DNA from: Symbiodinium natans
Taxonomy: Eukaryota; Sar; Dinophyceae; Suessiales; Symbiodiniaceae
Assembly (NCBI GenBank): GCA_905221605.1
Contig: CAJNDS010002079.1
Location: 900,001 to 964,000, forward strand
Reading direction: 5' to 3'
DNA: 64,000 nucleotides
Part shown: in pieces, positions 1 to 11,201 of the stretch
Position numbering within the stretch: position 1 is the stretch's first letter
Layout: every line of letters starts with the position of its first letter
The notes under the pieces: model-generated
What the model saw: the letters and a program-made list of their open reading frames with translations, nothing else
Told to the model about the DNA's origin: nothing
Databases searched by the model: none
Made by a program: the position numbers and the translations under genes

Positions 1-798
1 TTTTTCAGTCTGACTGTTTTTTTCCTGAGTGAGACTGTTTTTTTCGCTAACTGTCTCAGTTTTGCTTGTGTCGCTGCTTAAATTGATTATGCATGGAGCT
101 TACCCTCAACCTCCAAGTATCTGGTTCCTTTCTGGATTAGTTACAGGGGATTCTCGCATACCACCCCCAAAAGGTACGACATTGGGTTATAAGTACAATT
201 CGAATTGGTTACTAAGTACCATGGACCTCCAAGCACGGCACGGGGATTGAGCCGACGTGGGGCACAGCGCCAAAAGTTCAGAGAGGCTCCTACCTAGCAT
301 CCCCTAAAAACAACCCTCGTAACCCCTGGAAGCCCTCGACCTGTCGACCCCCGAGCCCAAACCCCAGAGCTCTCAAGAGCCCCCTCGCTAGAGTGAGGAA
401 ACCTGTAGAAGCCCCCAAGCTCCTCTTAAAAGAAGCCTGCAACTCTGAACCCTTGCATCCCCCAGAAGTAGACTAAACCCTCCTACACCCTGGAAACCCA
501 AACCTCAGAGCTCTCAAGAGCCCCCTCGCTAGAGCGAGGAAACCCGTAGAAGCCCCCAAGCTTCTCCTGGGTCTATATAGGGTTTGTGTATATATATATA
601 TGCAGAGAGATACACATATATATATATATACTTATATATACGAAAAATTCCTAGTCATATGGCATACGAAATTTATGTAGTGACACTTTGGCTGTGGGAC
701 ATTTCCCGTATCTCGAGATACCACTAATTTTTACGTCTCTTCAAAATTTACGTACATTTCGGCATACTAGTTTTAAACCGTCGTTTGCATCACCAGGT
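1..798. other. Gene-poor left edge
   Basis: I see no convincing gene. Bases 76-236 resemble a diverged copy of the inverted-repeat family best seen at 22,954-23,100 (it ends in a ggacctccaag motif). Bases 583-640 are TA-rich. The longest open frame (73 codons from base 29) has no recognisable domain. Confidence 0.5.
348..568 (+). repeat. Direct repeat pair, ~140 bp apart
   Basis: Bases 348-426 and 490-568 share a near-identical block of about 75 bp (agagctctcaagagcccc and following) with a few substitutions. The spacing suggests an old tandem duplication. No coding role is evident. Confidence 0.7.
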
Positions 799-976
799 AA
801 ACCCTAAACCCTAAACCCTAATTAAACCCTAAACCCTAAACCCTAAACCCTAAACCCTGAACCCTAAACCCTAAACCCTAAACCCTAAACCCTAAACCTT
901 GTGCAGAAGTACCATGCGCCCGTTGAAGAAACCCTAAACCCTAAACCTTGTGCAGAAGTACCATGCGCCCGTTGAA
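799..976 (+). repeat. Telomere-type (CCCTAAA)n array with 49-bp tandem duplication
   Basis: A (CCCTAAA)n array runs into unique sequence; the block starting ccttgtgcagaagtacc at 896 recurs at 945. The 49-base period is seven telomere units, so the duplication includes array sequence. Confidence 0.85.
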
Positions 977-2388
977 GTTGAGGGATTCCTGCGTGGTTGC
1001 CGGGGCTTAGGGTTTGTAGGGCGAATAGGGCTTGATAGGGCTGATACAGGACGCTTTGACGCGTTGTAGGGCTCATAGGGTTTAGGATTAGAGGCACTTC
1101 GGGCTTAGGCCTTAAGCTAATGCCATGCCCTGATGAAGTCGCCAGACCGGGCTGATGGCCGAAGATTGAGGATACGCGCCGTGGAATAATTCATTCCCGA
1201 GGCAATTTAGTTCCCAAATTCCAAAAACATCCCGCGCAACCTGCAATCCTACCACCTTAAACCCTACAGCAAAAAACCCTGGCAATCCCTTAAAGGTTTA
1301 GGGTTTGTTGGTCTGCCGAAGGGTGGAGGGCTAAGTGCAAGATGGCCCGAAAGCTCCAAAGAGCCCCATACCCACCTCAAGTTAAGGAATATAGACCTTA
1401 AAACCCTAAACCTTGAATCCCTCAGTCAGCCCTAAAGCCCAAAAACCCTAAGCCCAAACACCCTGACACCCTAGGCCCTAAGCCCAAAACCCTACAACCC
1501 TAGGCCCAAAACCATCCCTAAAGCCCTAAAACCCTAAGCCCAAAACCCTAAAACCCTTGGCCCAAAACCCAAGAACCCAACCAAAAAACCCTAAACCCTA
1601 AACCCTAAACCCTAAACCCTAAACCCTATACCCTAAACCCCTGAAGGGCTCTGGGTCTCAGCGTGCTCGTGGCGCCTCGCCGCTGCCGCAGGCAAGGTCG
1701 AGCACAGAGGCCATGGGCCACAAGCCTCACTTAGAGAGGGCTTCTAGGGTTTAGGGTTTAGGGTTTAGGGTTTAGGGTTTGAGGTTTCAAACAGGGCGCT
1801 TAGGGCTTATAGGAGGAGTTTAGGGGGTTTATAGGGGCGGTTTAGGGGTTTAAGGGTTTAGGGGTTTAGGGGTTGAGAGGCTGAGGGTTGAGGGGGTTTA
1901 GGGGATTAGGGTTTCGGGGTTTATAGGGTTTTAGGGGTGGTTTTAGGGGTTTCGGGGTCAAGGGTTTAGGGTTCGGGCTTAGAGTCCAGGAATGTAGGGA
2001 ATGGGGCTGATGGAGGCATTTCATGCTTATAGGGAGAGGGTTTGAGGGGCCTTGCAGGGTCTAGGCGTTCGGTGGTCTAGGGTTTAGGGTTTAGGGTTTA
2101 TATAGGGTTTAGGGTTTATATAGGGTTTAGGGTTTAGGGTCTGGCTGATTCACGATTCATGGCTCCAGAAATTTAGGCTGCTTGAAGGGCCAACATGCGA
2201 GAGGGGCCCAGGCCTATATCATCAATTCCCAGAGGCTCCAAGCCTCCAAGCCATAACCTTAAACCACAGCCCCTTCTAAGCAATGCATCATCTTGCACCC
2301 GGCACCCTATCATGCCCAAAATCCTAAACCCATCAAACCCTATGGCTAAAGCACTCAAACCCTCAAACCCAAAAAGCCCTAAGACCTA
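977..2388. other. Degenerate telomeric repeats, no clear gene
   Basis: Short C-strand arrays (for example 1587-1637) and G-strand arrays (1747-1782, 2078-2141) are mixed with degenerate TTTAGGG-like text. The island 1640-1745 is open in more than one frame but I cannot assign it. Confidence 0.5.
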
Positions 2389-2469
2389 AACCCTAAACCC
2401 TAAACCCTAAACCCTAAACCCTAAACCCTAAACCCTAAACCCTAAACCCTAAACCCTAAACCCTAAACC
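2389..2469 (+). repeat. Telomere-type (CCCTAAA)n array
   Basis: About eleven nearly perfect CCCTAAA units, directly followed by the coding-like island at 2485. Confidence 0.95.
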
Positions 2470-2484
2470 GACCCCTTCAGCCTC

Positions 2485-2711
2485 CCCCTAAGCCCACACA
2501 GTTGCTGTCTGAGCTAGTTCACGTAGCTAGCACTCTTTCTTGCTTTGATGTCAGGGCTCTTGAGCTCTCAGTTCGGGCCTTATGTCATGAGACTGCTGAC
2601 ATCATTGCATGTTTTGCGGATAATTCAGTAGGCCCTTCAGCAGCGCAGCATGAAGCCCCCGCCATGAACCCCGATGGCTGGGCGTTGGCACGATCTCAGC
2701 TAGCTGCCTGA
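2485..2711 (+). CDS. Candidate exon, unknown protein
   Basis: An open frame from an acceptor-like CACACAG just before about 2503 runs through LSELVHVASTLSCFDVRA and ends with TGA at 2709-2711. Composition looks protein-like (mixed polar and hydrophobic, few low-complexity runs). It lies between a (CCCTAAA)n array on the left and a TTTAGGG array on the right. No family recognised. Antisense frames are also open, so strand is uncertain. Confidence 0.35.
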
Positions 2712-2882
2712 TGCCTATGATTGCATGTTTTTGTACCGCTCCACTGGAGCCGCACGAACCTGTGTTCAGCCCGCCCGCTGCTGCTACCAAAACCCCACAC
2801 ACCCCTTAAACTCCTGATGCCGATCAGCCACGGCTTGCCCAGGCGTCCAGGGCACAGGCAAAAGCCTGGAGCTTCAAAAAGG

Positions 2883-3255
2883 CTTTAGGGTTTAGGATTA
2901 TTTAGGGTTCAGGGTTTATAGGGTTTAGGGTTTAGGGTTTAAGGTTTAGGGTTTAGGGTTTAGGGTTTAGGATTAATTAGGGTTCAGGGATTTGTTAGGG
3001 TTCAGGGTTTTGTAGGGTCTAGGGTTTAGGGTCTAGGGTTTAGGGTTTAGGATTAATTAGGGTTCAGGGATTTGTTAGGGTTCAGGGTTTTGCAGGGTTT
3101 TGCAGGGTTTTGCTGGGTTTTGCAGGGTTTTGCAGGGTTTAGGAGGGTTTAGGAGGGTTTAGGGTTTAGGGTTTAGGGTTTAGGGTTTAGGGTTAGGGTT
3201 CATAGTTTATAGGGTTTAGGGTCCAGGGTTCAGGGTAGGTTAGGGTTTAGGGCTT
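2883..3255 (+). repeat. Long degenerate TTTAGGG array
   Basis: About 370 bp of TTTAGGG with TTCAGGG, TTTTGCAGGG and TTAATTAGGG variants. Two copies of a roughly 95-bp higher-order unit can be seen from about 2935 and 3030. Confidence 0.9.
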
Positions 3256-3577
3256 AGGGTAGGGACAAGAATAAGACAGATTGTACGTGGGGGCAGCAGA
3301 GGCCCAGAAAGGGCCCCTGATTTAGATCAGCATGCAGACCGACCTCCAAAAGGAGTTGCGCCAGACCGAACCCCCATACTCCTAACCCCTAAACCCCAAA
3401 ACCCGAAGACCGAAGACCTAAACACTAAACACTCAACCCGGAAACCCCAAACCCCTGAGCCCAAAAAAAGCCTAAAGGCCGACAATCCTAAAACCCTAAA
3501 CCCTAAACCCTAAACGCTAAACCCTAGACCCTAGACCCTAAACCCTAACCTTTAAGCCTGGCTCGTAATTATACTAG

Positions 3578-3649
3578 GAGGCAAAGGCTCAAGTCTGAGA
3601 TCAAGTATCCCCAAACGCCAACCTCTGAAGCACAAGAAACTGGCTTCGG
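3578..3649 (+). CDS. Candidate exon
   Basis: An island after an ATACTAG acceptor and before a GTTCAGG donor, open for 24 codons (RQRLKSEIKYPQTPTSE). C-strand array to the left, G-strand repeats to the right. No family recognised; chance cannot be excluded at this length. Confidence 0.3.
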
Positions 3650-4195
3650 GTTCAGGGTGTGTAGGATTTGTAGGGTTTAACGGATTCGTAGGGATTAGGG
3701 TTTGTGAGGTTTGCTTCCTTATAAGGGCACTTTCGGGATAATTGCCTCAATTTTTCGGGGGGGGGGGGGGGGGGGGCTCTTGGTTTAGGGTTTTGGGTTG
3801 TAGGGTTTTAGGGTTTTAGGGTTTCGTGTTGAGGTCTAGGGCTTTAGGGCTTTAGGCTTTTACCGGTTTAGGATTGAGGGTTTAGGCATAGGGCGGGAAG
3901 AGCAAGGATTCTACAGGAGTCAGGGAGGTTTTAGGGTTGTACGGTTTTGCGTTTGCAGTATATAGGGTTCATGGCCTGCCGATCCGACCTAAACATTCCT
4001 AGTCCGAAGCCCTAAGAAACCTGACCCCATCGCCCTACAAGCCAAAATCCCCAAGCCCTAACCCCCAACCCTGCAAAAGCCACACCCTAAACTGCAAACC
4101 CTTCAAACCCTACAAACCCTACAAACCCGACCAACCTTGCAAAACCCTAGAAACCCTACATACCCCACATACCCTAAACCCAACGAGCCCGAAAC

Positions 4196-4275
4196 CTCAT
4201 AAGCCCGAAAGCCCCAAAAGCGTACGCGCCGGCCTCGTTCAACACCTCGCTGTGCGGGTTCACATAAGCGGCGCC
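4196..4275 (-). CDS. Candidate exon
   Basis: Minus-strand island with acceptor TTGGAG and donor ATGAG/GTTTCGGG, 26 codons (AAYVNPHSEVLNEAGAYAFG). The donor leads straight into degenerate TTTAGGG sequence on the coding strand. No family recognised. Confidence 0.4.
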
Positions 4276-4279
4276 CTCC

Positions 4280-5156
4280 AAGACCAAGCAGATGGATAGA
4301 ATGTGCAGGCGGGTTCACGGTTTAAGGTTTCGGGGCTTAGGGTTTTGTGTTGGCATTGGTGTGTGTGTGTGTGTGTGTATTGGTGCTAGAATTATTTGTA
4401 TTTGTAGTGGTATGTGTGTTGGAATCTGCATTTGTAGGTGTACTGGCTTGCATTGGCCTTTGTATTTGTACGTTGGTTCCCCTGTAAGCTAGGAAGAAAG
4501 AGAAATTTGGCGTTATTACGGGTCACTAGTGACCATCCTGAAATGGTTTAGTATGGTTTTGGGTGCCCATCTCCCTAACCGAACAGTGGGGCCCGAAACC
4601 CGAAACGCTGGACCTTACCCCACACAGCAACAGCCGAAACCGAGGTCTTAGTGATAGGGCTTTTACTCTAACGGTTGAATCGACCAACCTCCCCCTCCCT
4701 CCGGCAAAAAAAACCCGCGCCTTTGCTGCATAGAAGGCCTCAGCACCCAGGTCCTGCTTATGGCTGGCTTATAAGTTTTGGGATTAGGGTTAAGGCTTAG
4801 GGCTGAAAGGGCAAGGGTTTTCGGGCTTAGGTCTTACCTTAAGAACCCGGCACATGCTTGTGAGCGAGGAATCTTAGAAATAGGAGTTGAGTTCTGAAGA
4901 TAGGGCTTCGGGCTTAGAGAATGCAATCGTTATCTGATGACTTTCGATTTGGGGCCTTGCATTGCGGGGGCTTTACGGTTTAGGGTTTGGTGCTTAGTGG
5001 CGCTCACACAGTACAAGCTGCTTTGCCTCTATCTTTCTTCTTAACTGGACCTACGCCCTGCCTACAATTCGTGCGAGTTCTGGGGTAGTCTACTAGTAAA
5101 CACTAAACACCTGAACAGAAAACCATAGCACGAACCGCCAAAAGGAACACTATGGG
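4280..5156. other. No gene recognised
   Basis: Contains a (GT)n run at about 4361-4378, a GT-rich tract to 4490, and scattered degenerate telomeric text. A 28-codon plus-strand frame near 4990-5080 is not supported by anything else. Confidence 0.5.
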
Positions 5157-5290
5157 TTTACGAAAATAGGGGGCCCACAATATAGATCCCCTAATCGTAG
5201 GATCCCCTGACAATAAGGGCCCCAAGAAGGTACCACACCCCATCTGGGGTTCTGCCTTGGACCCTTAAGGTTGTTCCTTTGATTGTGGGG
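5157..5290 (+). repeat. Dispersed repeat copy (tacgaaaataggggnccc family)
   Basis: Begins tttacgaaaatagggggccc, with an internal atcgtaggatcccct motif. Related copies start near 13,046, 13,482, 50,580 and 62,573 with the same cgaaaata(t)ag opening. Probably a short non-autonomous element. Confidence 0.6.
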
Positions 5291-5556
5291 AACCTTTTTA
5301 AAGATCCTTAAGGCAGTATAAGGGCCATATTCGGAGTATCTTAAACCCTGAACCCTAAACCCGAAACCCTAAACCCTAAACGCTAAGCCCTTGTTAAGAG
5401 GAACCTTTAGGGGTACAAACCTAGGAGGGCGAGTCTTCTATAATCCCTTAGAACCCAAATACAAACTACATATTTAATATCTTCTTGGGCTTTATATAAC
5501 CAAAAATAAAACAATAATTCCTAAGGGAAATATAGTCTTCATCTTTTGACATCAAC

Positions 5557-5623
5557 GCTTGCAGCTCGTGCACCCCGAACCTCGCGCCTCGTAGGCTTTG
5601 CGGATGCTGTCGTGACCGAAGGC
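5557..5623 (-). CDS. Candidate exon
   Basis: Acceptor GATGACAG, donor C/GTTGATG, 22 codons (AFGHDSIRKAYEARGSGC). A second frame is also open through the island. No family recognised. Confidence 0.35.
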
Positions 5624-6266
5624 CTGTCATCTTGCTCGCTTCGGGGGATTTGGCCGGGGTTCGGGGTTTAGGGTTTAGGGTTTCGGGGGCTTCATTGAAT
5701 AGTTTGAAGCACACACGAGGATGCGGAGTCCAAGAACTTCGCTCACTTTGCCCTTCTTTGGGCTCGTCTTGCTAAGTTTTGCCCCTTCGGGCCCTTTGTG
5801 TTTCTGCAAGATGGCGTGAAACAGACTTCTCTGAAAAAAAGGGCTCTGACACGGAGAGCCTCAGGCACCTAAAACCCCTGGACTCTCGTCAACTTAACCC
5901 CAAGCAGTTTCGAGATGGGGTCCGGGTGTGTGTTTGCGGTTGATGCGTATGGGATTTTATGGGACGCCTGGTGGTGGGGGTGAGGTGGGGAATCTTCCCA
6001 GCGAAGATTGGGTCTAGTTCATTTTTTGTGATTTTAGCAATCTACAGGTTCGAGTCTTTGCTAACGGGCTCTTAGGCCCTTTCATTCATTGAGGGATCTT
6101 AGGGTTTATTTTAGGGCTTATAGGGGTTACGGGTTTAAAGGCATGGGCTCTGGCTTCCGGAGTCTCTCCCCGCCAAAAGCTCTCAACGAAGGCTTCTTAG
6201 ACTCTAAGGGCTCAGGGTTTAGAACCTGCGCCCTAAACCCTAAACCCGAAACCCTAAACCCTAAAC

Positions 6267-6324
6267 CCTCAAGACTTGGCTCTAGGCCTACATCCCCCAA
6301 AACGTGGCTATTGTTCACAACGCC
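6267..6324 (-). CDS. Candidate exon
   Basis: Acceptor GAATTCAG; donor GAGG/GTTTAGGG, so the following intron opens with telomere repeats on the coding strand. Reads GVVNNSHVLGDVGLEPSLE. Confidence 0.35.
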
Positions 6325-6562
6325 CTGAATTCGACCCATGAAGGTCGGCCGGAATGGGGGATGGATGGGGGGGGGGGGGTTTCGGGTTTAGGGTTTAGGG
6401 TTTAGGGTTTAGAGTTTAGGGTTTAGGTAGACTGAGCAGACCCAAAGCCTAAAGCCAAAAAAGCCTACACCCTGAACCCTGAGCCCAATAAACCTTGACC
6501 CTGGCCCCAGGGCTTGGGTCTGTGCAGGTTTTGGGGGGTTGATGTTTTGGGTTTAGGGTTAC

Positions 6563-6701
6563 ACCCTAAACCCTAAACCCTAAACCCTAAACCCTAAACC
6601 CTAAACCCTAAACCCTAAACCCTAGACCCTAAACCCTAAACCCTAAACCCTAAACCCTAAAAACCCTAAACCCTAAACCCTAAAAACCCTAAACCCTACG
6701 G
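6563..6701 (+). repeat. Telomere-type (CCCTAAA)n array
   Basis: About 20 units with a few single-base variants, ending at a GC-rich island of about 100 bp. Confidence 0.95.
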
Positions 6702-6775
6702 GTGGAGGGTTCACACCCGGGAGCCCTGGAAGCCTCCGAGGCGAGCTCGCTGCGCGTCTGCTCCCTGATAGGGGG

Positions 6776-6944
6776 AAGGAAACACCCCAAGGATCCAGGG
6801 GGTTTAGGGTTTAGGGTTTAGGGTTTAGGGTTTAGGGTTTAGGGTTTTGGGTTTAGGGTTCAAGGTATATGTTGTGCTACATTACTTGTGCACAGCAATA
6901 TGTAGTTCTGTTGTGTGTTCTACTTTGAAGGAAACACCCCAAGG
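6776..6944 (+). repeat. 17-bp direct repeat flanking a TTTAGGG-bearing insert
   Basis: aaggaaacaccccaagg occurs at 6776-6792 and 6928-6944. The 135 bp between begins with an (TTTAGGG)n array and continues with an AT-rich segment. This is the pattern of an insertion with target duplication. Confidence 0.75.
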
Positions 6945-7733
6945 CTTAAGGGTCTAAGCAAAGGATCATCATAATGTCAGCTTACGTTCGCAAGACAATA
7001 CGTATAGTATATTATATACTTCTAACGTCCATGGTATATACTTATAAAGGTTCTTGGCGATGGCTATCGTTCCCCTATACAAAAGTATTGCCACCCTGCT
7101 AGCGATGTTTTAGGAAGCCACCCTGATAGACCTCCCTAGACCTTGAACCCTAACCCCACAACTACCCAAAGCCCTTCAAGCAAAGGGCCTTGTTGTAGAG
7201 TCCGACTCAGTGGCTTTCTGTTTTCAAGGGCCCTACGACCCAAACCTAAAATTTCACCCAGGGTTTAGGATTTAGGGTTAGGACTTAGGTTTTAGTTTTT
7301 GGGTTTAGGATTTAGGGTTTAGGATTAAGGTTTAGGGTTTAGGGGAAAGAGGTGAAACTCGACAAGCACGGGGCCTTCCGGCGCCTTCGTCGCCTGGAGC
7401 CGGCACTTCCTGCATGGTCCCGGGGTTTCGGGTCTAGGGCTTGGCCCAAAGAGTCCAGCACCCATTAGGAAAGGAATATTCATACATCATGCATCCCTCA
7501 TAGGAGTTACAGTAAGGAGAATTCCTGGCATTCAGGGTTCTCCCTCATTCGGATTTGTGGAGTATTCATTGAATTCGGGTTCAGGTTTCTAACCCTACAT
7601 CTCCCACGAGCCACCCCCCGACTCCCGAAAACCAACCCCAAGCCCCAAACCCCAAACCCACAACACTGAACCCTGAAGCGCCTCAACCCTAGAAACCCTC
7701 AACCCGAAACCCGCAACCCCTAAACCCTCAACC
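6945..7733. other. No gene recognised
   Basis: Mostly degenerate repeats (7258-7345 TTTAGGG-like; 7620-7733 CCCTAAA-like). The GC-rich island 7352-7430 is open on both strands with splice-like ends on either, so I leave it unassigned. Confidence 0.45.
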
Positions 7734-8075
7734 CTACGGGAAGACAGACGGGTCACACGACTCATTGAACTTCATGACCACTGACACAGACACCGACCGG
7801 CAGTCCAGAGAATCAAGCAACTTGCCTTTGAGAAGCACCCTTGTAAGAGCACCCGGTAAACTCAAAATTGACCTCCTGAACTTCAGCGCCGCCGCCAGGA
7901 AGAGTGCTGGGCACTGTCGCACTGCGCCGACATAGTTACCGGTACAGAATGTCACCATGTCCTTCTGGTGTTCCATCTGAGGATCGGTATCCACAGTCAT
8001 TAAGACGAAGCGCCGGGTGCGTGTGACTTCTTGCACGGTCGCACGCACCAGATCTCTGCCGGTCTTTGCCCGCAT
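7734..8075 (-). CDS. Open frame, unknown protein, cut at telomeric repeat
   Basis: An ATG-started frame of 113 codons, with protein-like text (TRTRRFVLMTVDTDPQMEHQ; later SLPGALTRVLLKGKLLDSL). The TAG stop is formed where unique sequence meets a degenerate CCCTAAA array, so the natural 3' end may be lost or an intron may begin there. A different frame (EVPVATVLPDEVVPDHG) is open upstream to about 8160, suggesting an unseen splice. No domain recognised. Confidence 0.45.
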   Translation of the reverse strand: MRAKTGRDLVRATVQEVTRTRRFVLMTVDTDPQMEHQKDMVTFCTGNYVGAVRQCPALFLAAALKFRRSILSLPGALTRVLLKGKLLDSLDCRSVSVSVVMKFNESCDPSVFP

Positions 8076-8163
8076 GGTTTTCGAAGATGTCCAGCCCAGG
8101 CGAGCGGCGAGCCATGATCAGGGACTACCTCATCAGGCAACACTGTGGCCACAGGCACTTCGT

Positions 8164-8228
8164 ACCCTAAACCCTAAACCCTAAACCCTAAACCCTAAAC
8201 CCTAAACCCTAAACCCTAAACCCTAAAT
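8164..8228 (+). repeat. Telomere-type (CCCTAAA)n array
   Basis: Nine near-perfect units between two coding-like islands. Confidence 0.95.
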
Positions 8229-8596
8229 CCAACTTCAAGTTGTCTGTTGCTGCGGACAGTCGACAAAGAAGAGCTGAGGGAAGCTACCGGTACAACTGTG
8301 CTTCGCCGCGAGCTATTAGCGCCCCTGTGTCTCTAGGGGGTTACCAACCTTAGGGTTTGTGGTCTAGGGGCTAATTAGGGTTTAGGGTTTGGGAAGGTTA
8401 TTAAGCCCAGGTCCGGGGAAGTTCCGGGGAGTTTCAGGAAGCTCCAGGGAAAGTGCCGAGGAAAGCTTCTGTTCTTTTACACTTTTCAATAACTTCAAGC
8501 TACAGGGCCTTGAGAGTTGGGGTTTAGGGTTTTTAGGGTTTTTAGGGTTTTTAGGGGTTTTAGGGGTTTTAGGGTTTAGGGTTTAGGGTTTAGGGT

Positions 8597-8707
8597 TTAG
8601 GCTGATTCCTTCTCCTCCTCCACGGCCGGCGGGGTGTTGATGGCAGCCGCTGACTCGGCTTCCCCTGCAGACAGGCGCAGGCTGGTAGTGTAGAGGCCCC
8701 ATGTCAT
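8597..8707 (-). CDS. Candidate terminal exon or small ORF
   Basis: ATG-started 36-codon frame (MTWGLYTTSLRLSAGEAES, then an EEEKESA tail) whose TAA stop is built from the flanking repeat (GCC TAA ACCC). The acidic, alanine-rich composition is protein-like. It could be the last exon of an upstream minus-strand gene. No family recognised. Confidence 0.4.
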   Translation of the reverse strand: MTWGLYTTSLRLSAGEAESAAAINTPPAVEEEKESA

Positions 8708-8730
8708 CCCTAAACCCTAAACCGTAAACC

Positions 8731-8776
<46 letters not shown>

Positions 8777-8827
8777 ACCCTAAACCCTAAACTCTAACCC
8801 TAAACTCTAAACCCTAAACCCTAAATT
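8706..8827 (+). repeat. CCCTAAA array with homogeneous CCTCAAC block
   Basis: The middle (about 8726-8778) is a run of CCTCAAC heptamers, a single-base variant of the telomere unit, flanked by standard units. Confidence 0.9.
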
Positions 8828-9169
8828 CTACGGGCTTCGCCCTGATGCGCCCGCGCAGAATAGTGGTTTAACAAAAGATTTCGCGGCAACTGCGGAAACG
8901 GAGGGTAAAGAGAAGAGATTCTCGTAAGAAGTCTCCGAGTTACTCAAGCGTCTTTGGTCCACATCTTCAGCTACTTTTAAACCTCCTTTGCCGAAAAGCC
9001 TCGAAAAACCCTTTTTGTCCGTCGCCGAAGAAGGGGATACTATACCCTGTGCTTCTGCGACATCGTATTTCGGTGTGGCTGCGAAAGACACAATTTTACC
9101 CCCGAGCGCCCCAATTTTACCCGACCAAGCATGCGAAGCAAAATGAATGCCTATTTGTCGCAGCGCCAC
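8828..9169 (-). CDS. Doubtful open frame
   Basis: A 113-codon frame; its middle (VAEAQGIVSPSSATDKKGF) is protein-like, but its 5' third overlaps the short repeats at 9050-9270. No ATG context or family support. Confidence 0.25.
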   Translation of the reverse strand: MALRQIGIHFASHAWSGKIGALGGKIVSFAATPKYDVAEAQGIVSPSSATDKKGFSRLFGKGGLKVAEDVDQRRLSNSETSYENLFSLPSVSAVAAKSFVKPLFCAGASGRSP

Positions 9170-9270
9170 AATTTCACCCTACAGTTTTCTCGAAGCGACA
9201 CAGTTTTACCCGACACCGTCTGTGAATGCTTGGTGTGGCAGCGACACAGTTTTACCCGACGAACCACCCA
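9050..9270 (+). repeat. Short dispersed repeats with CACAGTTTTACCCGAC core
   Basis: The core or a variant occurs at least five times (about 9090, 9110, 9168, 9199, 9246) with variable spacers. No coding interpretation fits. Confidence 0.6.
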
Positions 9271-9729
9271 AAAAAATCTAGGGAGTAAATCAACCCCAAA
9301 AAGCGTGAGCAAACCATGAGCAGGCGTGAGTAAGGGCCGGCCCGGGCAGCCACGAAGAGGTGAGTTCAATTTGAGCCACGCAGATTTGCCCCGTGAGAAA
9401 ACCGTGAGGAATCGTGAGTAGATGCCGCGGGGGAGTCTAGAACACCATAAGGGAGTCTAGAACACCATAATAAGGACTATGCCGAATTCAGGTGGCTCGG
9501 GCTCTGGGCCTGAAATCGGGGTGGGGGGTAAATCTGGGTGGCTTGGGCCGATTCGGTTTCAAACAGGATGGGGTAAAATCAGGTGGTTCGGAGTCGATTT
9601 TCGAACCACCCGAAAAAACAGGTCTTTACGGAAGTGCCATCGTTTTTTTAGGTGGTTGGAAGCGTAGGGTATAGTGTAGATGATTTAATAGGCTGCTATA
9701 TGGCTGTGGCTCTAAATAGGGGTATGTCA

Positions 9730-9990
9730 CGGTGTCCCGCCACCCGCCTGTGTTACATACGTATGTCGCGCCCAGTTGTTTCATACGTATGTCGCGGGGT
9801 TTGTCGCGGCTGTTTCGCGCTGCCTTGAAAAAGAGATATGAAACCCATGCAGTTCCAAGAAGGGGCTTGTCGCAAAGGCTTGTCGGGGAGGCTTGTCGCG
9901 GAGGTTTGTCGCGGACTGCTTGTCGCAAGCAGAACGGCTTTGTTACAAACCCTATGTCGCGGAAAGACGCCCGAGAGCCAGTTACACACC
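9730..9990 (+). repeat. Cluster of TTGTCGCGG-type motifs
   Basis: TGTCGCGG or a one-base variant recurs about nine times at irregular spacing, with two CATACGTATGTCGCG copies near 9757 and 9782. Both strands are open across it, a by-product of the repeat. Confidence 0.6.
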
Positions 9991-10802
9991 TGGACTTTTG
10001 AGCCGCACCCATATTGGGTGTAGGGGTTTAGTTGTCTACCCTGACGCCCCCTCCCCAAAACTTGCACCGTCCATTCCACTCGCTCCTGCCCAAAAATTGG
10101 AAAGCTACAGATCCGAAACCCTCAACCCTCAACCTTATAAGGGGGGCTACAAGGGCACTTGGTATGCGGCTCGGACTGCGCTGGTGTACAGCATATCGTC
10201 TCTTACGAAATGTAAAAGCAAGATACTCAGCCAGAGGCAGGGTCTGCGAACCTCTAGTTTAATCCCGGAAAGGGGGTCCGGGTTCAGTGCCAGCCCTGTA
10301 CTGCAAGGAATACAAGGGGTATTGGCTGGCCAAATTGCACGAAAGCAGCTTAGCCAAAATTAGATTTTGGATGTTTTGCTGCGTGAAAATCACACGAGCC
10401 TAATTTTACGCAGACTAATGTCAGAAAATGCAGAGAAGTGGTCAAGGAGCTGGTCAAGTGGCGCAGAGCATCAAAACAGACCATCAGGCGCACAGAAAGA
10501 ATGTGCAAAAGAAGACCCTCAGCTAGCCTTCGTTCACGGGCCCAGCCCCCTACATTCACAAAGCTAGATGAACAAAATCTTAGCTGGCAAAGTTTGACAT
10601 TAGGCCCTAAACACCGCAGCAAGACTCATATCCATGTGAATTTGAACCGCCGTGAGCAGACACTATTTTCTTTTTCCAAGGCCAGCGCGCCGGCAGATCC
10701 GGTCAAAAAGCTGCGGCAGCAAAGACCGCTCGCCCAAGATTCTCCAGCCAGGCAACAGCTGTTCCTGGCCAACAAAGGCTCTTCACCCATTAGTTGCCAA
10801 TT

Positions 10803-11201
10803 TTACTTTGCGAGAATCTGTCGGAAGGCTGCAATTGTTTCGCAGACAAATTCGAAGGATTGATCGCGTAGCACATTGTTGCATTTTTTGCCGACCGGGC
10901 CTAGCTGCCGGTCAGGTACGAGTCGATGAGCTCTGTTGCTGCTTTGACAGCTTCCGGCCGGTTCAAGCTCCATTTCGTGACGGACACTGGCCACAAATCG
11001 CCAATCTGGGCCGGTGTAATAGACACAATCCCAAACCTTGCAACTCTGACGGCACGAGCTCGAGCCATCCACCTGTCGGAACGGCACGTGCATCATCAGC
11101 AATTGCTTGAAAAAGTTAGGGTTTGTTCGGGCGTATCGGATGGCTGCAACCATGACGGCCCCTGCTGGTCGACAGGCATTGGCCAACTGCTCCAGTGTCA
11201 T
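10803..11201 (-). CDS. Open frame, unknown protein
   Basis: ATG-started 132-codon frame with natural-looking text (MTLEQLANACRPAG near the N-terminus; RDQSFEFVCETIAAFRQILA at the C-terminus). Two plus-strand frames overlap it, so coding status is uncertain. No family recognised. Confidence 0.3.
   Translation of the reverse strand: MTLEQLANACRPAGAVMVAAIRYARTNPNFFKQLLMMHVPFRQVDGSSSCRQSCKVWDCVYYTGPDWRFVASVRHEMELEPAGSCQSSNRAHRLVPDRQLGPVGKKCNNVLRDQSFEFVCETIAAFRQILAK

Noticed and set aside
2398-6860. Unique islands as gene-sized mini-chromosomes capped by CCCTAAA and TTTAGGG
   Set aside because: The bracket orientation fits, but islands are too short, arrays are degenerate, and exon-like content continues across arrays; introns explain it better.
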